A stretch of 64,000 bases of DNA from Geomobilibacter sp964432205 (lineage in GTDB: Bacteria; Desulfobacterota; Desulfuromonadia; Geobacterales; DSM-12255): the NCBI GenBank assembly GCA_964432205.1, contig CAYSMK010000015.1:1-64000 (forward strand), read 5' to 3'. The notes below the pieces were generated by a model, which was not told where the DNA came from, did not search any database, and saw only the letters and a program-made list of their open reading frames with translations. The position numbers and the translations under genes were made by a program. Positions 25,863 to 32,736 of the stretch are shown in pieces. Position 1 is the stretch's first letter. The number at the start of each line of letters is the position of its first letter.

Positions 25863-26921
25863 TCAACAGCACGCACCGCCACTGCAGGGGGCGCCGCCGG
25901 CTTCCTTTGTCACCGCCGGGGCACAGGCGAACGGGCCGAAGTGGACCGAGCGGTCCCCGTGTACCCGGAAGTGCCTGCCGAAGCGGGTTTCCTGGACCAT
26001 GGCGGCGCTGTTGCCGCAGACCAGCATCGGCTTGCCGGTGATGAAGGTGTGGTGATCGTCCAGGGGGAAGCGGTGCGGATGCTCCGGAATCGTCCCGAGA
26101 TAGGTCGCGCTCTGGCCGAAGTCCTCGCAGATGTCCTCCTGGCACGCCAGTTTGAAGGCACGTACCGTCATGGAGTAGAAATCGATCATCCCCGCCTTGG
26201 CCTCCACCGCCGGGTTGTCGAGGGAGATCTGCCGTTTGGTAACAACGCGGTAGTCCCGGCAGCCGAGCCGCAGCAGCATGCGCCGGAAGTCCTCGATGTA
26301 CAGCGCTCCGCTCAGGCACTCTCCGTAGAGAACGGGATCGTTGCGCAGATCCATGGGAATCCGCCGTCCGGCAAAGACATCGGCGAAATAGAGCTCGCCC
26401 CCGGGCTTCAGCACCCGGAAGATCTCCGCAAATACCCGTTCCTTGTCGGGCGAAAGGTTGATGACGCAGTTGGAGATCACCACATCCACCGAGTTGTCCG
26501 CGATACCGATAGATGCCAGGTCCTCGATATACCCCTGCCGGAAATCGACGTTGGGTCGGGCGAACCCGAACCTTTTCGTCTGGGGGTCCACATGCCGCCG
26601 GGCCACCTCAAGCTGCCCGTCGGTCATGTCGACGCCGATGACGAAACCGTCCGGGCCAACCAGTTGCGCCGCCAGATAGACGTCGCGGCCGGTGCCGCAG
26701 CCGAGATCCAGCACCGTACACCCCGCCAGGGCAGGAGGGATCGGCGAGCCACAGCCGTAGAACCTGTCCAGGATCTCATCGTCGATGTTGGACAGCGCTT
26801 GGCGATGATGAGTCGGCAGCGCTTCGATGCTGCAGCAGGCGCTGGTCTTGAGATCGTTCCTGGTGGCCAGAATCCTGCCGTAGTATTCCTTGACCTGATC
26901 CGTAATAACTTTTTGCGTCAC
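25863..26921 (-). CDS. arsM: ArsM-like arsenite methyltransferase (long form)
   Basis: A 352-residue SAM-dependent methyltransferase. Motif I is VLDLGCGTGRDVYLAAQLVG near residue 70, followed by GVDMTDGQLEVA. Cysteines match those that bind As(III) in ArsM: the N-terminal SACCS, VISNCVINL and LYGECLSGAL. The C-terminal 100 residues extend beyond the usual ArsM core, with CGNSAAM...TRFGRHF and a final cluster APCSGGACC. This extension is what I recall from ArsM of arsenosugar-type clusters. Product could be mono- or dimethylarsenic. The radical SAM partner ArsS is not in the window. It precedes the disulfide oxidoreductase and follows DUF547 on one strand. Confidence 0.8.
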   Translation of the reverse strand: MTQKVITDQVKEYYGRILATRNDLKTSACCSIEALPTHHRQALSNIDDEILDRFYGCGSPIPPALAGCTVLDLGCGTGRDVYLAAQLVGPDGFVIGVDMTDGQLEVARRHVDPQTKRFGFARPNVDFRQGYIEDLASIGIADNSVDVVISNCVINLSPDKERVFAEIFRVLKPGGELYFADVFAGRRIPMDLRNDPVLYGECLSGALYIEDFRRMLLRLGCRDYRVVTKRQISLDNPAVEAKAGMIDFYSMTVRAFKLACQEDICEDFGQSATYLGTIPEHPHRFPLDDHHTFITGKPMLVCGNSAAMVQETRFGRHFRVHGDRSVHFGPFACAPAVTKEAGGAPCSGGACC

Positions 26922-26945
26922 CTGACTATCCTCCTGTTAAATATT

Positions 26946-27749
26946 TCAACGTACATTCTTTGCGTCGTTCACGTTCCAGTCATAATCCAGGTAGTCGAGC
27001 TTCATGCCGCCGGCCTCAATCGCGGCCCGGTCGGCTGCCCCGACATAGGGTCTAATGAAGGCCAGTGCCCCGCCGCCCAGGGCATCGAAGTGCTTCTTGT
27101 CGAACTTGAAAATCTGGGAGAGATGGACCGTCTTTTTCTCACGATCAATCAACAGCCCCTTCTTACGATCCGCCAAGAGCCGTCGCCCCTGCTCCTCCAA
27201 CTGGGAATGGAGCGTGGCAGCCCGGTACGGGACCCGAAGCAGATCGGCACAACTGACCGAGGCGCAGTTGATGCCGAAATGGATACGCAGATCCTTGAAA
27301 CCATCGAGGAGAATGTCGTTTTCGATCTCCGACAGTGAATATTCCCTGCCTCCTACGGTAATCACCTTGCGACTCCAGGGAAGCCCCAGCCAGTTGATTT
27401 TCTTGCTCCTGATGCTCTCCACAGGGTAGTGGTCGATGATGGTCTTCAAGGCGCCGATGTTGTACACGTTCACCCAGAAGGCGATCTTCTCCTCTCTGCC
27501 CTTCAGGAAGGCGGGGTCGAAGGATGCAAGATCCCTGAGAAGGAGGCTGTAGTCGGAATCAGCATTTTTCGACTCACGGACAAGCGCGGCATAATCAATG
27601 GCATTGACCGTGATGCCGTCGATCTTCACCCCGGTTCTAATGTGCCTCTTCAGGAGCGACTCGTACCGGGTGTAACTGAAATCGCCACCTATCGCTGTTG
27701 CCGGCACCAGGAGGAGCAGACAGAAGAAAAGGTAAAGAAGTCTTTTCAT
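26946..27749 (-). CDS. DUF547 exported protein
   Basis: A 267-residue protein with a signal peptide (MKRLLYLFFCLLLLVPATAIG). The DUF547 core is clear: EEKIAFWVNVYNIGALKTI, RIHFGINCASVSCADL and the YDWNVND end. The family resembles a circularly arranged papain/transglutaminase fold with the Cys in NCASVSC and a His nearby; enzyme activity has not been established. It lies 24 bp upstream of arsM on the same strand. DUF547 genes often sit near arsM-type methyltransferases and disulfide oxidoreductases, which suggests a shared but unproven role. Confidence 0.82.
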   Translation of the reverse strand: MKRLLYLFFCLLLLVPATAIGGDFSYTRYESLLKRHIRTGVKIDGITVNAIDYAALVRESKNADSDYSLLLRDLASFDPAFLKGREEKIAFWVNVYNIGALKTIIDHYPVESIRSKKINWLGLPWSRKVITVGGREYSLSEIENDILLDGFKDLRIHFGINCASVSCADLLRVPYRAATLHSQLEEQGRRLLADRKKGLLIDREKKTVHLSQIFKFDKKHFDALGGGALAFIRPYVGAADRAAIEAGGMKLDYLDYDWNVNDAKNVR

Positions 27750-27800
27750 GACCTCGCCTCTCTAAAACTATGCACTGTGCAGAGTAGCGCTGTTCATCGA

Positions 27801-28130
27801 TCACTTCGATGGGAGGGTGAGCGCGAACTTCCTGCCGAGGAGGAGCCAGCAGCTCATATCTTCCTCCCTTTCCCAGCCACCCTCCTCCACCATCAGCCAT
27901 CCCTTCATCGGCTTCCCGGTGATATCCATGGGCCTGACGTGCTTCTCCTGCAGCTTTTCCCCGGCCGCATCGGGGCCGCACCTTACGATGAGGTAGTCCC
28001 TGTAGATCCCGAAGCACATATTGCCGTTGAGCAGGTAACAGATCCCGCCGAACATCCTCTTCTTCTCGACGTTTTCCCACTCCCGGACCAGTGCGTCTAT
28101 TCTCTGTTCGATCAGCTCACTGTAAGGCAT
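27801..28130 (-). CDS. TfoX N-terminal domain protein
   Basis: A 109-residue protein made of one TfoX-N domain. Typical features are EKKRMFGGICYLLNGNMCFGIYRDYLIVRCG and the C-terminal GRKFALTLP. ATG 28130 has AGGAGGTGCAG 1 bp away at correct spacing, so the long upstream open frame is not needed. In gamma-proteobacteria TfoX is a competence regulator, but stand-alone N-domains are common in bacteria without competence and their role is unknown. It sits upstream of the DUF547 gene, with the broken Crp-like gene before it. Confidence 0.8.
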   Translation of the reverse strand: MPYSELIEQRIDALVREWENVEKKRMFGGICYLLNGNMCFGIYRDYLIVRCGPDAAGEKLQEKHVRPMDITGKPMKGWLMVEEGGWEREEDMSCWLLLGRKFALTLPSK

Positions 28131-28227
28131 TCTGCACCTCCTAAGCTTCTGTATAGCTCGGCGCCAGTCGTAATACTTCGATTCGATCTTTGCCGCTGTC
28201 CCATGGGCGGCGAGAAATTCCCACACG

Positions 28228-28557
28228 TCACGACACGCGCTTCTGCGTCCCTTTCCCGTTTTGTGGATGCCGGAACAGCCCGCGTAACGCGTCCGGTGCA
28301 TACCGTTCAACCAAGACAGGCATGAGGAAAAAAAGCAGCACCATTACTGTTCCGACGACGACCGCCAGCCTGCCGTCAACCACCTTGGCCCCCTCTTTCA
28401 GCAGGTACGCATGCTCACTCGGCTCGTCCGGCAGATACACGGTCGAGCCCTTGCTGAATTCACACATGGTGCTGAGTTGGGCGAGCCGCTCCATCTCCTC
28501 ATGGGACATGGAAGAAAATATGTCGGATCGCTTGATATACCAGTATTTCTTATCCAT
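28228..28557 (-). pseudogene. Chimeric remnant: Crp/Fnr N-terminus joined to a membrane segment
   Basis: ATG 28557 has a ribosome site and begins like a Crp/Fnr regulator: YWYIKRSDIFSSMSHEE, STMCEFSKGSTVYLPDE and YLLKEGA, about 57 residues of the cyclic-nucleotide-type beta roll. The sequence then changes at about 28385 to a hydrophobic span VVVGTVMVLLFFLMPVLV and a basic tail. No DNA-binding domain remains. The simplest reading is an internal deletion that fused the start of a regulator gene to the end of an unrelated membrane protein gene. It may not be expressed as a functional protein. Confidence 0.6.
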
Positions 28558-28605
28558 GAGCACTCTCCGCTCCTGTCATGCCAGGAAACACCAAGCAGAT
28601 CCGTA

Positions 28606-29061
28606 TCAACACCTTAGACACTGAATATTCCCCGTTTCACCCCAGCGCCGAATCGCCTCGTTCATTTTTGCCAAACCGCCGGCAACCGATCCTCTCAGCC
28701 CCAGGTTGAAGAGTGGTCCAAGAATTCCACGAAACTCTGTCCTCTGAATGAATTTAAGCCGTTCCGGAGTGAGGATTTCCAGTTCGTTGCAATAACTCCA
28801 GCTCAATAACCCGGCGAACAGTAAAGTGTGTTGCCAGCTGAACCTTTTTCCCGGCTCTACTATCAGGACTTTCGGTTTGACATTGAATGGGTCGATGCCA
28901 GGCAGATTAACAACCAACTCCAGCTTTTCACCGACACTCCAACGTCCTGTCGCTTGCTGAAATAAGGGGTTCCAGTGTGGGTACAGTGCGAAATCTGCCA
29001 ACAACTCCCAAATCCGGTCAACAGGCGCTTCAAGCGTTATTTCGGTCCGCATTTCGTTCAT
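28606..29061 (-). CDS. SRPBCC-family (START-like) protein
   Basis: A 151-residue protein with the START/Bet v 1-like fold of the polyketide cyclase/dehydrase family. It begins with ITLEAPVDRIWELLADFALYPHWNPLF, followed by GEKLELVVNLPGI, the beta strand FSWQHTLLFAGLL and a C-terminal helix. Such proteins hold a hydrophobic ligand in a deep pocket; many are annotated only by fold. Start 29061 is ATG; an in-frame TTG four codons earlier is possible, and neither has a strong ribosome site. It lies in the lower-GC right half of the island, apart from its neighbours by about 280 bp upstream. Confidence 0.75.
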   Translation of the reverse strand: MNEMRTEITLEAPVDRIWELLADFALYPHWNPLFQQATGRWSVGEKLELVVNLPGIDPFNVKPKVLIVEPGKRFSWQHTLLFAGLLSWSYCNELEILTPERLKFIQRTEFRGILGPLFNLGLRGSVAGGLAKMNEAIRRWGETGNIQCLRC

Positions 29062-29343
29062 GACCTGGCTCAAGATTCGTTATATCTGCCTATCGTCTTT
29101 AAGGATGCCATACTGCTCACCTCTTCTAATGGGCTTCCTTTAGCAGCTTCCGCTCACGCAGGTCATCCTTCCACCGGTATGGCAGATCGACAATCGACCC
29201 GGACGGCAATGGCTCTGTTCGGTCGGTTCGGCAAAGCCCGTCCAGGAAAAGTCGGGTAGCACTTTCGACCGGATAAAATCTCCTTCAACATCCAAGAAGT
29301 TCACATTCTCCTCTTTTCCGCTGTCCCCACAGACGTCGCTATG
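29062..29343. other. Gene-free stretch within the island
   Basis: No gene is called. The minus strand is open for about 65 codons with a segment RSKVLPDF that faintly recalls the end of Uma2-type endonucleases, but there is no start or ribosome site. Probably decayed coding DNA. Confidence 0.35.
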
Positions 29344-29874
29344 CTAGAAGTCCACTTCCACCTGAAGAGCATCAAGGAATTTGTTGAATGCCGTAAATAA
29401 CTCCATAACGCCCAGGGCCTCGATGATCTCTGCGTTTGTTGCGCCTGCTTGCACCACTGCTGCAAACTCTTCATCCGATATCCGCAAAGGGTCCGTATTG
29501 GCCTTTCGGGCAAAAGCGATCAGTGCCTGCTCCTTTACGGTGAAATCCGCCAGGCTCAGATCTTCTTCGATTGTACTTATTTCATCATCGGTTACACCAA
29601 TGGCCCGCAAAGCACCGGTGTGGGCAGCTACACAGTAAGCACAGCCATTATCCTTGGAAACCAGGACAGCAATGGCCTGCTTGGTCTTCTGGCTGAGGCT
29701 GCCCTCTCCCATGACAGCTTTGACCTTGTTCCAGTTGGCCTTGAGCAGTGGAAGGTGGTTGGCATAGGCAAGAAACAGGTTGGGAACTTTCCCGAAAGCG
29801 CCTTCTATCTCGGCAAATATCTCTTTTACATCAGCTCCGCAAGTACTCGTTTCATACGTTGATATTCTTGCCAT
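29344..29874 (-). CDS. Carboxymuconolactone decarboxylase/AhpD-family protein
   Basis: A 176-residue all-helical protein of the AhpD/CMD superfamily. The redox motif CAYCVAAH (CxxC followed by His) lies near residue 78, as in alkylhydroperoxidases, and the typical KQAIAVLVSKDNGC precedes it. It probably acts as a thiol peroxidase-like or disulfide reductase protein. The adjacent TetR gene is upstream on the same strand (44-bp gap), so the pair likely forms an inducible unit controlled from the operator at 30523-30540. Related CMD proteins occur in organoarsenical clusters, but this one is longer and not clearly of that kind. Confidence 0.85.
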   Translation of the reverse strand: MARISTYETSTCGADVKEIFAEIEGAFGKVPNLFLAYANHLPLLKANWNKVKAVMGEGSLSQKTKQAIAVLVSKDNGCAYCVAAHTGALRAIGVTDDEISTIEEDLSLADFTVKEQALIAFARKANTDPLRISDEEFAAVVQAGATNAEIIEALGVMELFTAFNKFLDALQVEVDF

Positions 29875-29918
29875 CGTTCTGCCCTCCTTGTGTGATTGGT
29901 GGGTGCAACACCCTCCAC

Positions 29919-30506
29919 CTAAACGCGCAAATCAAGAGTGATACGCAGCGTATCGAGACACTCTCGCATGGGACGTTCATCCTTTTTGAGACGAGACATC
30001 ATAATCCCCCCCTCGACGGTAGCTATGATCTGCTTGGCCAAAGCACGACTACCAATGTCAGTTCTTATTTGCCCCCTTTGTTGTGCATTGGCGACGGCTC
30101 CGGCGACCTTGTCGATCCATTTGTCAAATACCCTGTCAATAGCTCCGGCAAACTCCGGATCAGCATCACTCATTTCAAGAGCGGTATTGCCGAAGATACA
30201 GCCGCCGACAAAACCAGCAGCAAGATGTTTATCCAACGCGCAGCGAAAAAAATTGTCGATACTCGCCCCAGGATTATCACCACCAAGCGCCTTATCCAGA
30301 AATTTCATGAACTCGTCTGTCGCCTCAGCCAGAACCTCTCGTGCGATTGCTTCCTTCCCGGAAAAATGGAAATAAAGGCTTCCCTTCTGCATTCCCGTTG
30401 CTTCAACCAGGTCACTTATCGTTGTTGCGTTGAATCCTTTGGTATTGAAAAGTTCTCTGGCTGCTTGCATGATTTTTTCTCGAGTCAGCTCACCTTTGGT
30501 TTTCAT
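29919..30506 (-). CDS. TetR-family transcriptional regulator
   Basis: A 195-residue repressor. The N-terminal helix-turn-helix is clear: TREKIMQAARELFNTKGF, TTISDLVEATGMQKGSLYFHF and the following SGKEAIAREVL. The C-terminal ligand domain is of the TetR_C type seen in AcuR/NemR-like proteins with GGCIFGN and EGGIMMSRLKKD. Two cysteine-containing positions (CALDKH, GGCIFG) could sense electrophiles. ATG 30506 follows GGAGGGG. It probably represses its own promoter, which overlaps an 18-bp palindrome, and also the AhpD-like gene downstream. Codon use is lower in GC than the flanking genes, in line with transfer. Confidence 0.88.
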   Translation of the reverse strand: MKTKGELTREKIMQAARELFNTKGFNATTISDLVEATGMQKGSLYFHFSGKEAIAREVLAEATDEFMKFLDKALGGDNPGASIDNFFRCALDKHLAAGFVGGCIFGNTALEMSDADPEFAGAIDRVFDKWIDKVAGAVANAQQRGQIRTDIGSRALAKQIIATVEGGIMMSRLKKDERPMRECLDTLRITLDLRV

Positions 30507-30522
30507 GTTACCCCTCCCCAAA

Positions 30523-30568
30523 AAACCGAACGTTTGGTTTATTTTTACAGGTATTATTTATTTGTCAA
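30523..30568 (-). promoter_or_regulatory. TetR operator overlapping its promoter
   Basis: An 18-bp near-perfect palindrome AAACCGAACGTTTGGTTT (30523-30540) lies 17 bp from the tetR start. On the minus strand a consensus -35 TTGACA (30563-30568) is followed by an A/T-rich -10 region near 30541-30548 that borders the palindrome. Binding of a dimer would block the promoter. Confidence 0.7.
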
Positions 30569-30587
30569 TCCCGACAGATGAGGTGTC

Positions 30588-30728
30588 GATCGGCTTCCAA
30601 CCTTGGCTATCCACCGGCGCCGAACCGTGACCCACTTGCACCGTAACAGCTTGATTTTTTGACAACAATACCTTTGAGTGGAGCAGCCCTGGGCGCCGAT
30701 TACGGGTCAAATTCGACGCCGGTTCACA
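30588..30728. repeat. 141-bp direct repeat, right copy
   Basis: Partner of 23768-23908, same orientation, with small indels. The minus-strand frame again reads NQAVTV-x-VGHGSAPV and QGWKPI. It lies just inside the right end of the island, between the tetR promoter and the tRNA-Gln terminator. Confidence 0.75.
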
Positions 30729-30814
30729 GCTTGATGAAATCAAACACGTCTCAGACTACGAGCATGGTAACTGATAAGGCAACCGCATTACTGTCTACAT
30801 ATCTGCGTCAAGGC

Positions 30815-30850
30815 AAAAAAATAGGGCTAGCTCTTATGAGCTAACCCTAT
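30815..30850 (-). terminator. Terminator of the tRNA-Gln transcript
   Basis: The minus-strand hairpin ATAGGG...CCCTAT, extended inward by AGCTC/GAGCT with one mismatch, is followed by seven T. It begins 9 bp after the CCA end of the tRNA. Confidence 0.85.
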
Positions 30851-30858
30851 GAAATTAT

Positions 30859-30933
30859 TGGCTGGGGTGCCAGGATTCGAACCTGGGAATGCCGGAATCA
30901 AAATCCGGTGCCTTACCGCTTGGCGACACCCCA
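30859..30933 (-). tRNA. tRNA-Gln (anticodon UUG)
   Basis: A 75-nt cloverleaf on the minus strand. Acceptor TGGGGTG pairs with CACCCCA; the discriminator is G and CCA is encoded. The anticodon stem CCGGA/TCCGG encloses the loop TTTTGAT with anticodon TTG; the T arm is CCAGG-TTCGAAT-CCTGG. It begins 20 bp after the ispE stop on the same strand, so it is probably co-transcribed with ispE. Its 3' end is the apparent integration site of the island to its left. Confidence 0.97.
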
Positions 30934-30953
30934 ATACATTTGATGGTACAGAC

Positions 30954-31799
30954 CTAGTTGAGCGTGGGAACCGCCGCCGTGAACCACCCCGCACGACGGG
31001 CCAGCTCCTCGGCCGCGCGCCGTGCAGCCCGTTCGTCCTCGAACAGGCCGAAGACCGTGGGGCCACTCCCGGACATCATGGCACTCTGTGCCCCTGCCGC
31101 CAGGAGTTGTTCCTTGATTTCATCGATAACCGGAAACCGGCCTATGGTGACCGTCTCCAGATCATTGGCCAGGAGTGCGGAAAGCTCGGCAATGCCCCCA
31201 ATGAAGGACGGTAATTTAGCCGGTTCACCTTTGTCTGTCAATTGTAAATTTTGGTAGACCCATGCGGTAGAAACATGGATGTTCGGGTTCACCAGGACAA
31301 TCCAGGCATCGGGAGTCCGCTCCAGGGCGGTGAGTCGCTCGCCGATCCCTTCGGCCAGGGCAGGCCGCTGGAAGATGAAGAATGGCACGTCAGCACCCAG
31401 GGTCACGCCGATGGCCATCAATTCCTGATCGGAGAGTCCGAGACCAAGCAGCTCATTTACTCCCATGAGGACCGATGCCCCATCACTGCTGCCGCCACCG
31501 AGACCGGCCGCCACCGGAATCCTCTTGTCGATCCTGATGGTGAGACCTTCCCGGCGGCCACTGTGCCTGAGCAGCGCATCGGCCGCCCGCCAGGCGATGT
31601 TGTCCGGCCCGTCGGGCACCCCGTCACGGCCGCAGAACACCTCGATTCCCGGCTGCTCGTTGATCGTTATGGTGATCTCATCGCAGAGGCCAATCCGCTG
31701 CATGATCATCCGCAGCTCATGATAGCCGTCGGGACGTCGGCTGAGTACATCCAGACGATAGTTGACCTTGGCAGGGGCCTGCAGGGTAATACTCTTCAT
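30954..31799 (-). CDS. ispE: 4-diphosphocytidyl-2-C-methyl-D-erythritol kinase
   Basis: Fourth step of the MEP isoprenoid pathway; phosphorylates CDP-ME. It is a 281-residue GHMP kinase with KVNYRLDVLSRRPDGYHEL at the N-terminus, the ATP loop PVAAGLGGGSSDGASVLMG and the C-terminal MMSGSGPTVFGLF. The frame is open far upstream, but the family start is ATG 31799, which overlaps the preceding stop as ATGA. It is translationally coupled to the TPR-like membrane protein gene and followed by tRNA-Gln; in relatives prs would come next. Confidence 0.96.
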   Translation of the reverse strand: MKSITLQAPAKVNYRLDVLSRRPDGYHELRMIMQRIGLCDEITITINEQPGIEVFCGRDGVPDGPDNIAWRAADALLRHSGRREGLTIRIDKRIPVAAGLGGGSSDGASVLMGVNELLGLGLSDQELMAIGVTLGADVPFFIFQRPALAEGIGERLTALERTPDAWIVLVNPNIHVSTAWVYQNLQLTDKGEPAKLPSFIGGIAELSALLANDLETVTIGRFPVIDEIKEQLLAAGAQSAMMSGSGPTVFGLFEDERAARRAAEELARRAGWFTAAVPTLN

Positions 31800-32557
31800 T
31801 TGCGGATGACCCGTCGCCGCATCCCGCCGCCCATGGCAGCCATCTGCTGCTTCTGGATGGTGGCCTGGTTTTCCAGGTGGAACTGGTACCACATCTCGCC
31901 GTAACCGGTCATCTTCATCCGCTTCCCGTCTTTCAGGAGGGCCAGGTTCTGGGTCAGGTTCTCGTCGCCGGCGACCTTCTTCAGACCCCGTTCGAGGACA
32001 TCCTTTGCCTTGTCCGTGTCGCCACCGTCGGCCAGACACCACGCATAGAGCGCCCAGAGCAAGGACTCCTTGGGGGTGCCGAGCACGGCCTTTTCGAAGG
32101 TATCCTTCATCTTGTCCCGCTTGTTCCGCTTCATGTAGCTTATCGCCAGCATCCCCATGGTGACCCAGTTCTTGAAGAACCCTTTCTGCAGGTACGGAAA
32201 GGCGGTGGAGAAATCGCGCTTGATGTAGTGGAGCATGCCGATGGCCGAATTGACCTGGCCGGTCACATAGATCTGCCACTTGCCGTACTGCAGTGCAGGC
32301 TGCATCTCCCGGATCGCCTTGTCCACCAGCTTCAGCTGCATCTCCTTGCTGGTGACCCGCTGGGTTTGCAGGTCCTTCATGGCCGACGACATGATCGCCT
32401 CGACCTTCTTCATGATGTAGCGGCTGAGGAGCGCAAAGGCTCCCAGACCGAGAACGAGGCCGATGATCAGGGAGAGCCACCAGGAAAGCGCCACGGCGAA
32501 CTTCAGGACCAGGAACGTGACAACGACAAGGGCAACGGAGATGATGATATTGTACAT
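31796..32557 (-). CDS. TPR-like membrane protein upstream of ispE
   Basis: A 253-residue protein with two N-terminal membrane helices (about 4-22 and 26-46) and a cytosolic helical-repeat domain of TPR type (about 95-215; SAIGMLHYIKRDFSTAFPYLQKG, WVTMGMLAISYMKRNKRD and WALYAWCLADGGDTDKAKDVLERG). The C-terminus is Met/Arg-rich. I recall it as a conserved hypothetical beside ispE in Geobacter; no function is known. A structural or scaffolding role is inferred from the fold only. The stop overlaps the ispE start by 4 bp. Confidence 0.75.
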   Translation of the reverse strand: MYNIIISVALVVVTFLVLKFAVALSWWLSLIIGLVLGLGAFALLSRYIMKKVEAIMSSAMKDLQTQRVTSKEMQLKLVDKAIREMQPALQYGKWQIYVTGQVNSAIGMLHYIKRDFSTAFPYLQKGFFKNWVTMGMLAISYMKRNKRDKMKDTFEKAVLGTPKESLLWALYAWCLADGGDTDKAKDVLERGLKKVAGDENLTQNLALLKDGKRMKMTGYGEMWYQFHLENQATIQKQQMAAMGGGMRRRVIRK

Positions 32558-32629
32558 ACTGAGACTAAACCCCTTCTTTACTCGATACAGGATAGGAAAC
32601 TATAGACAAGAATTTTAAGGTCGTAGGTA

Positions 32630-32703
32630 ACAGGGATGAAGGGGATTCACAGGATAAAACCGATGTCGTTTTTCGGTTAGTCCCGTATCCCGTTCATCCC
32701 TGT
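32630..32703. repeat. Imperfect palindromic intergenic element
   Basis: The outer arms ACAGGGATGAA (32630-32640) and TTCATCCCTGT (32693-32703) are perfect complements around a less ordered centre with CACAGGATAAAA. Sequences of this kind recur between genes in Geobacter and relatives as I recall; no other copy is seen in this window. Confidence 0.55.
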
Positions 32704-32736
32704 AGGCCTGTTTTGTCCGTTCTGTTCGGCTTATGG

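Noticed and set aside
25851..27338. A long plus-strand frame antisense to arsM and DUF547
   Set aside because: No family pattern, composition of an antisense shadow, and both real genes on the minus strand have ribosome sites.
29062..29343. Uma2-type endonuclease remnant
   Set aside because: Only a short RSKVLPDF-like match and no start; too weak to call.
30558..30743. A 61-codon minus-strand gene in the right 141-bp repeat
   Set aside because: No ribosome site, and it is a shared remnant of both repeats rather than an intact gene.
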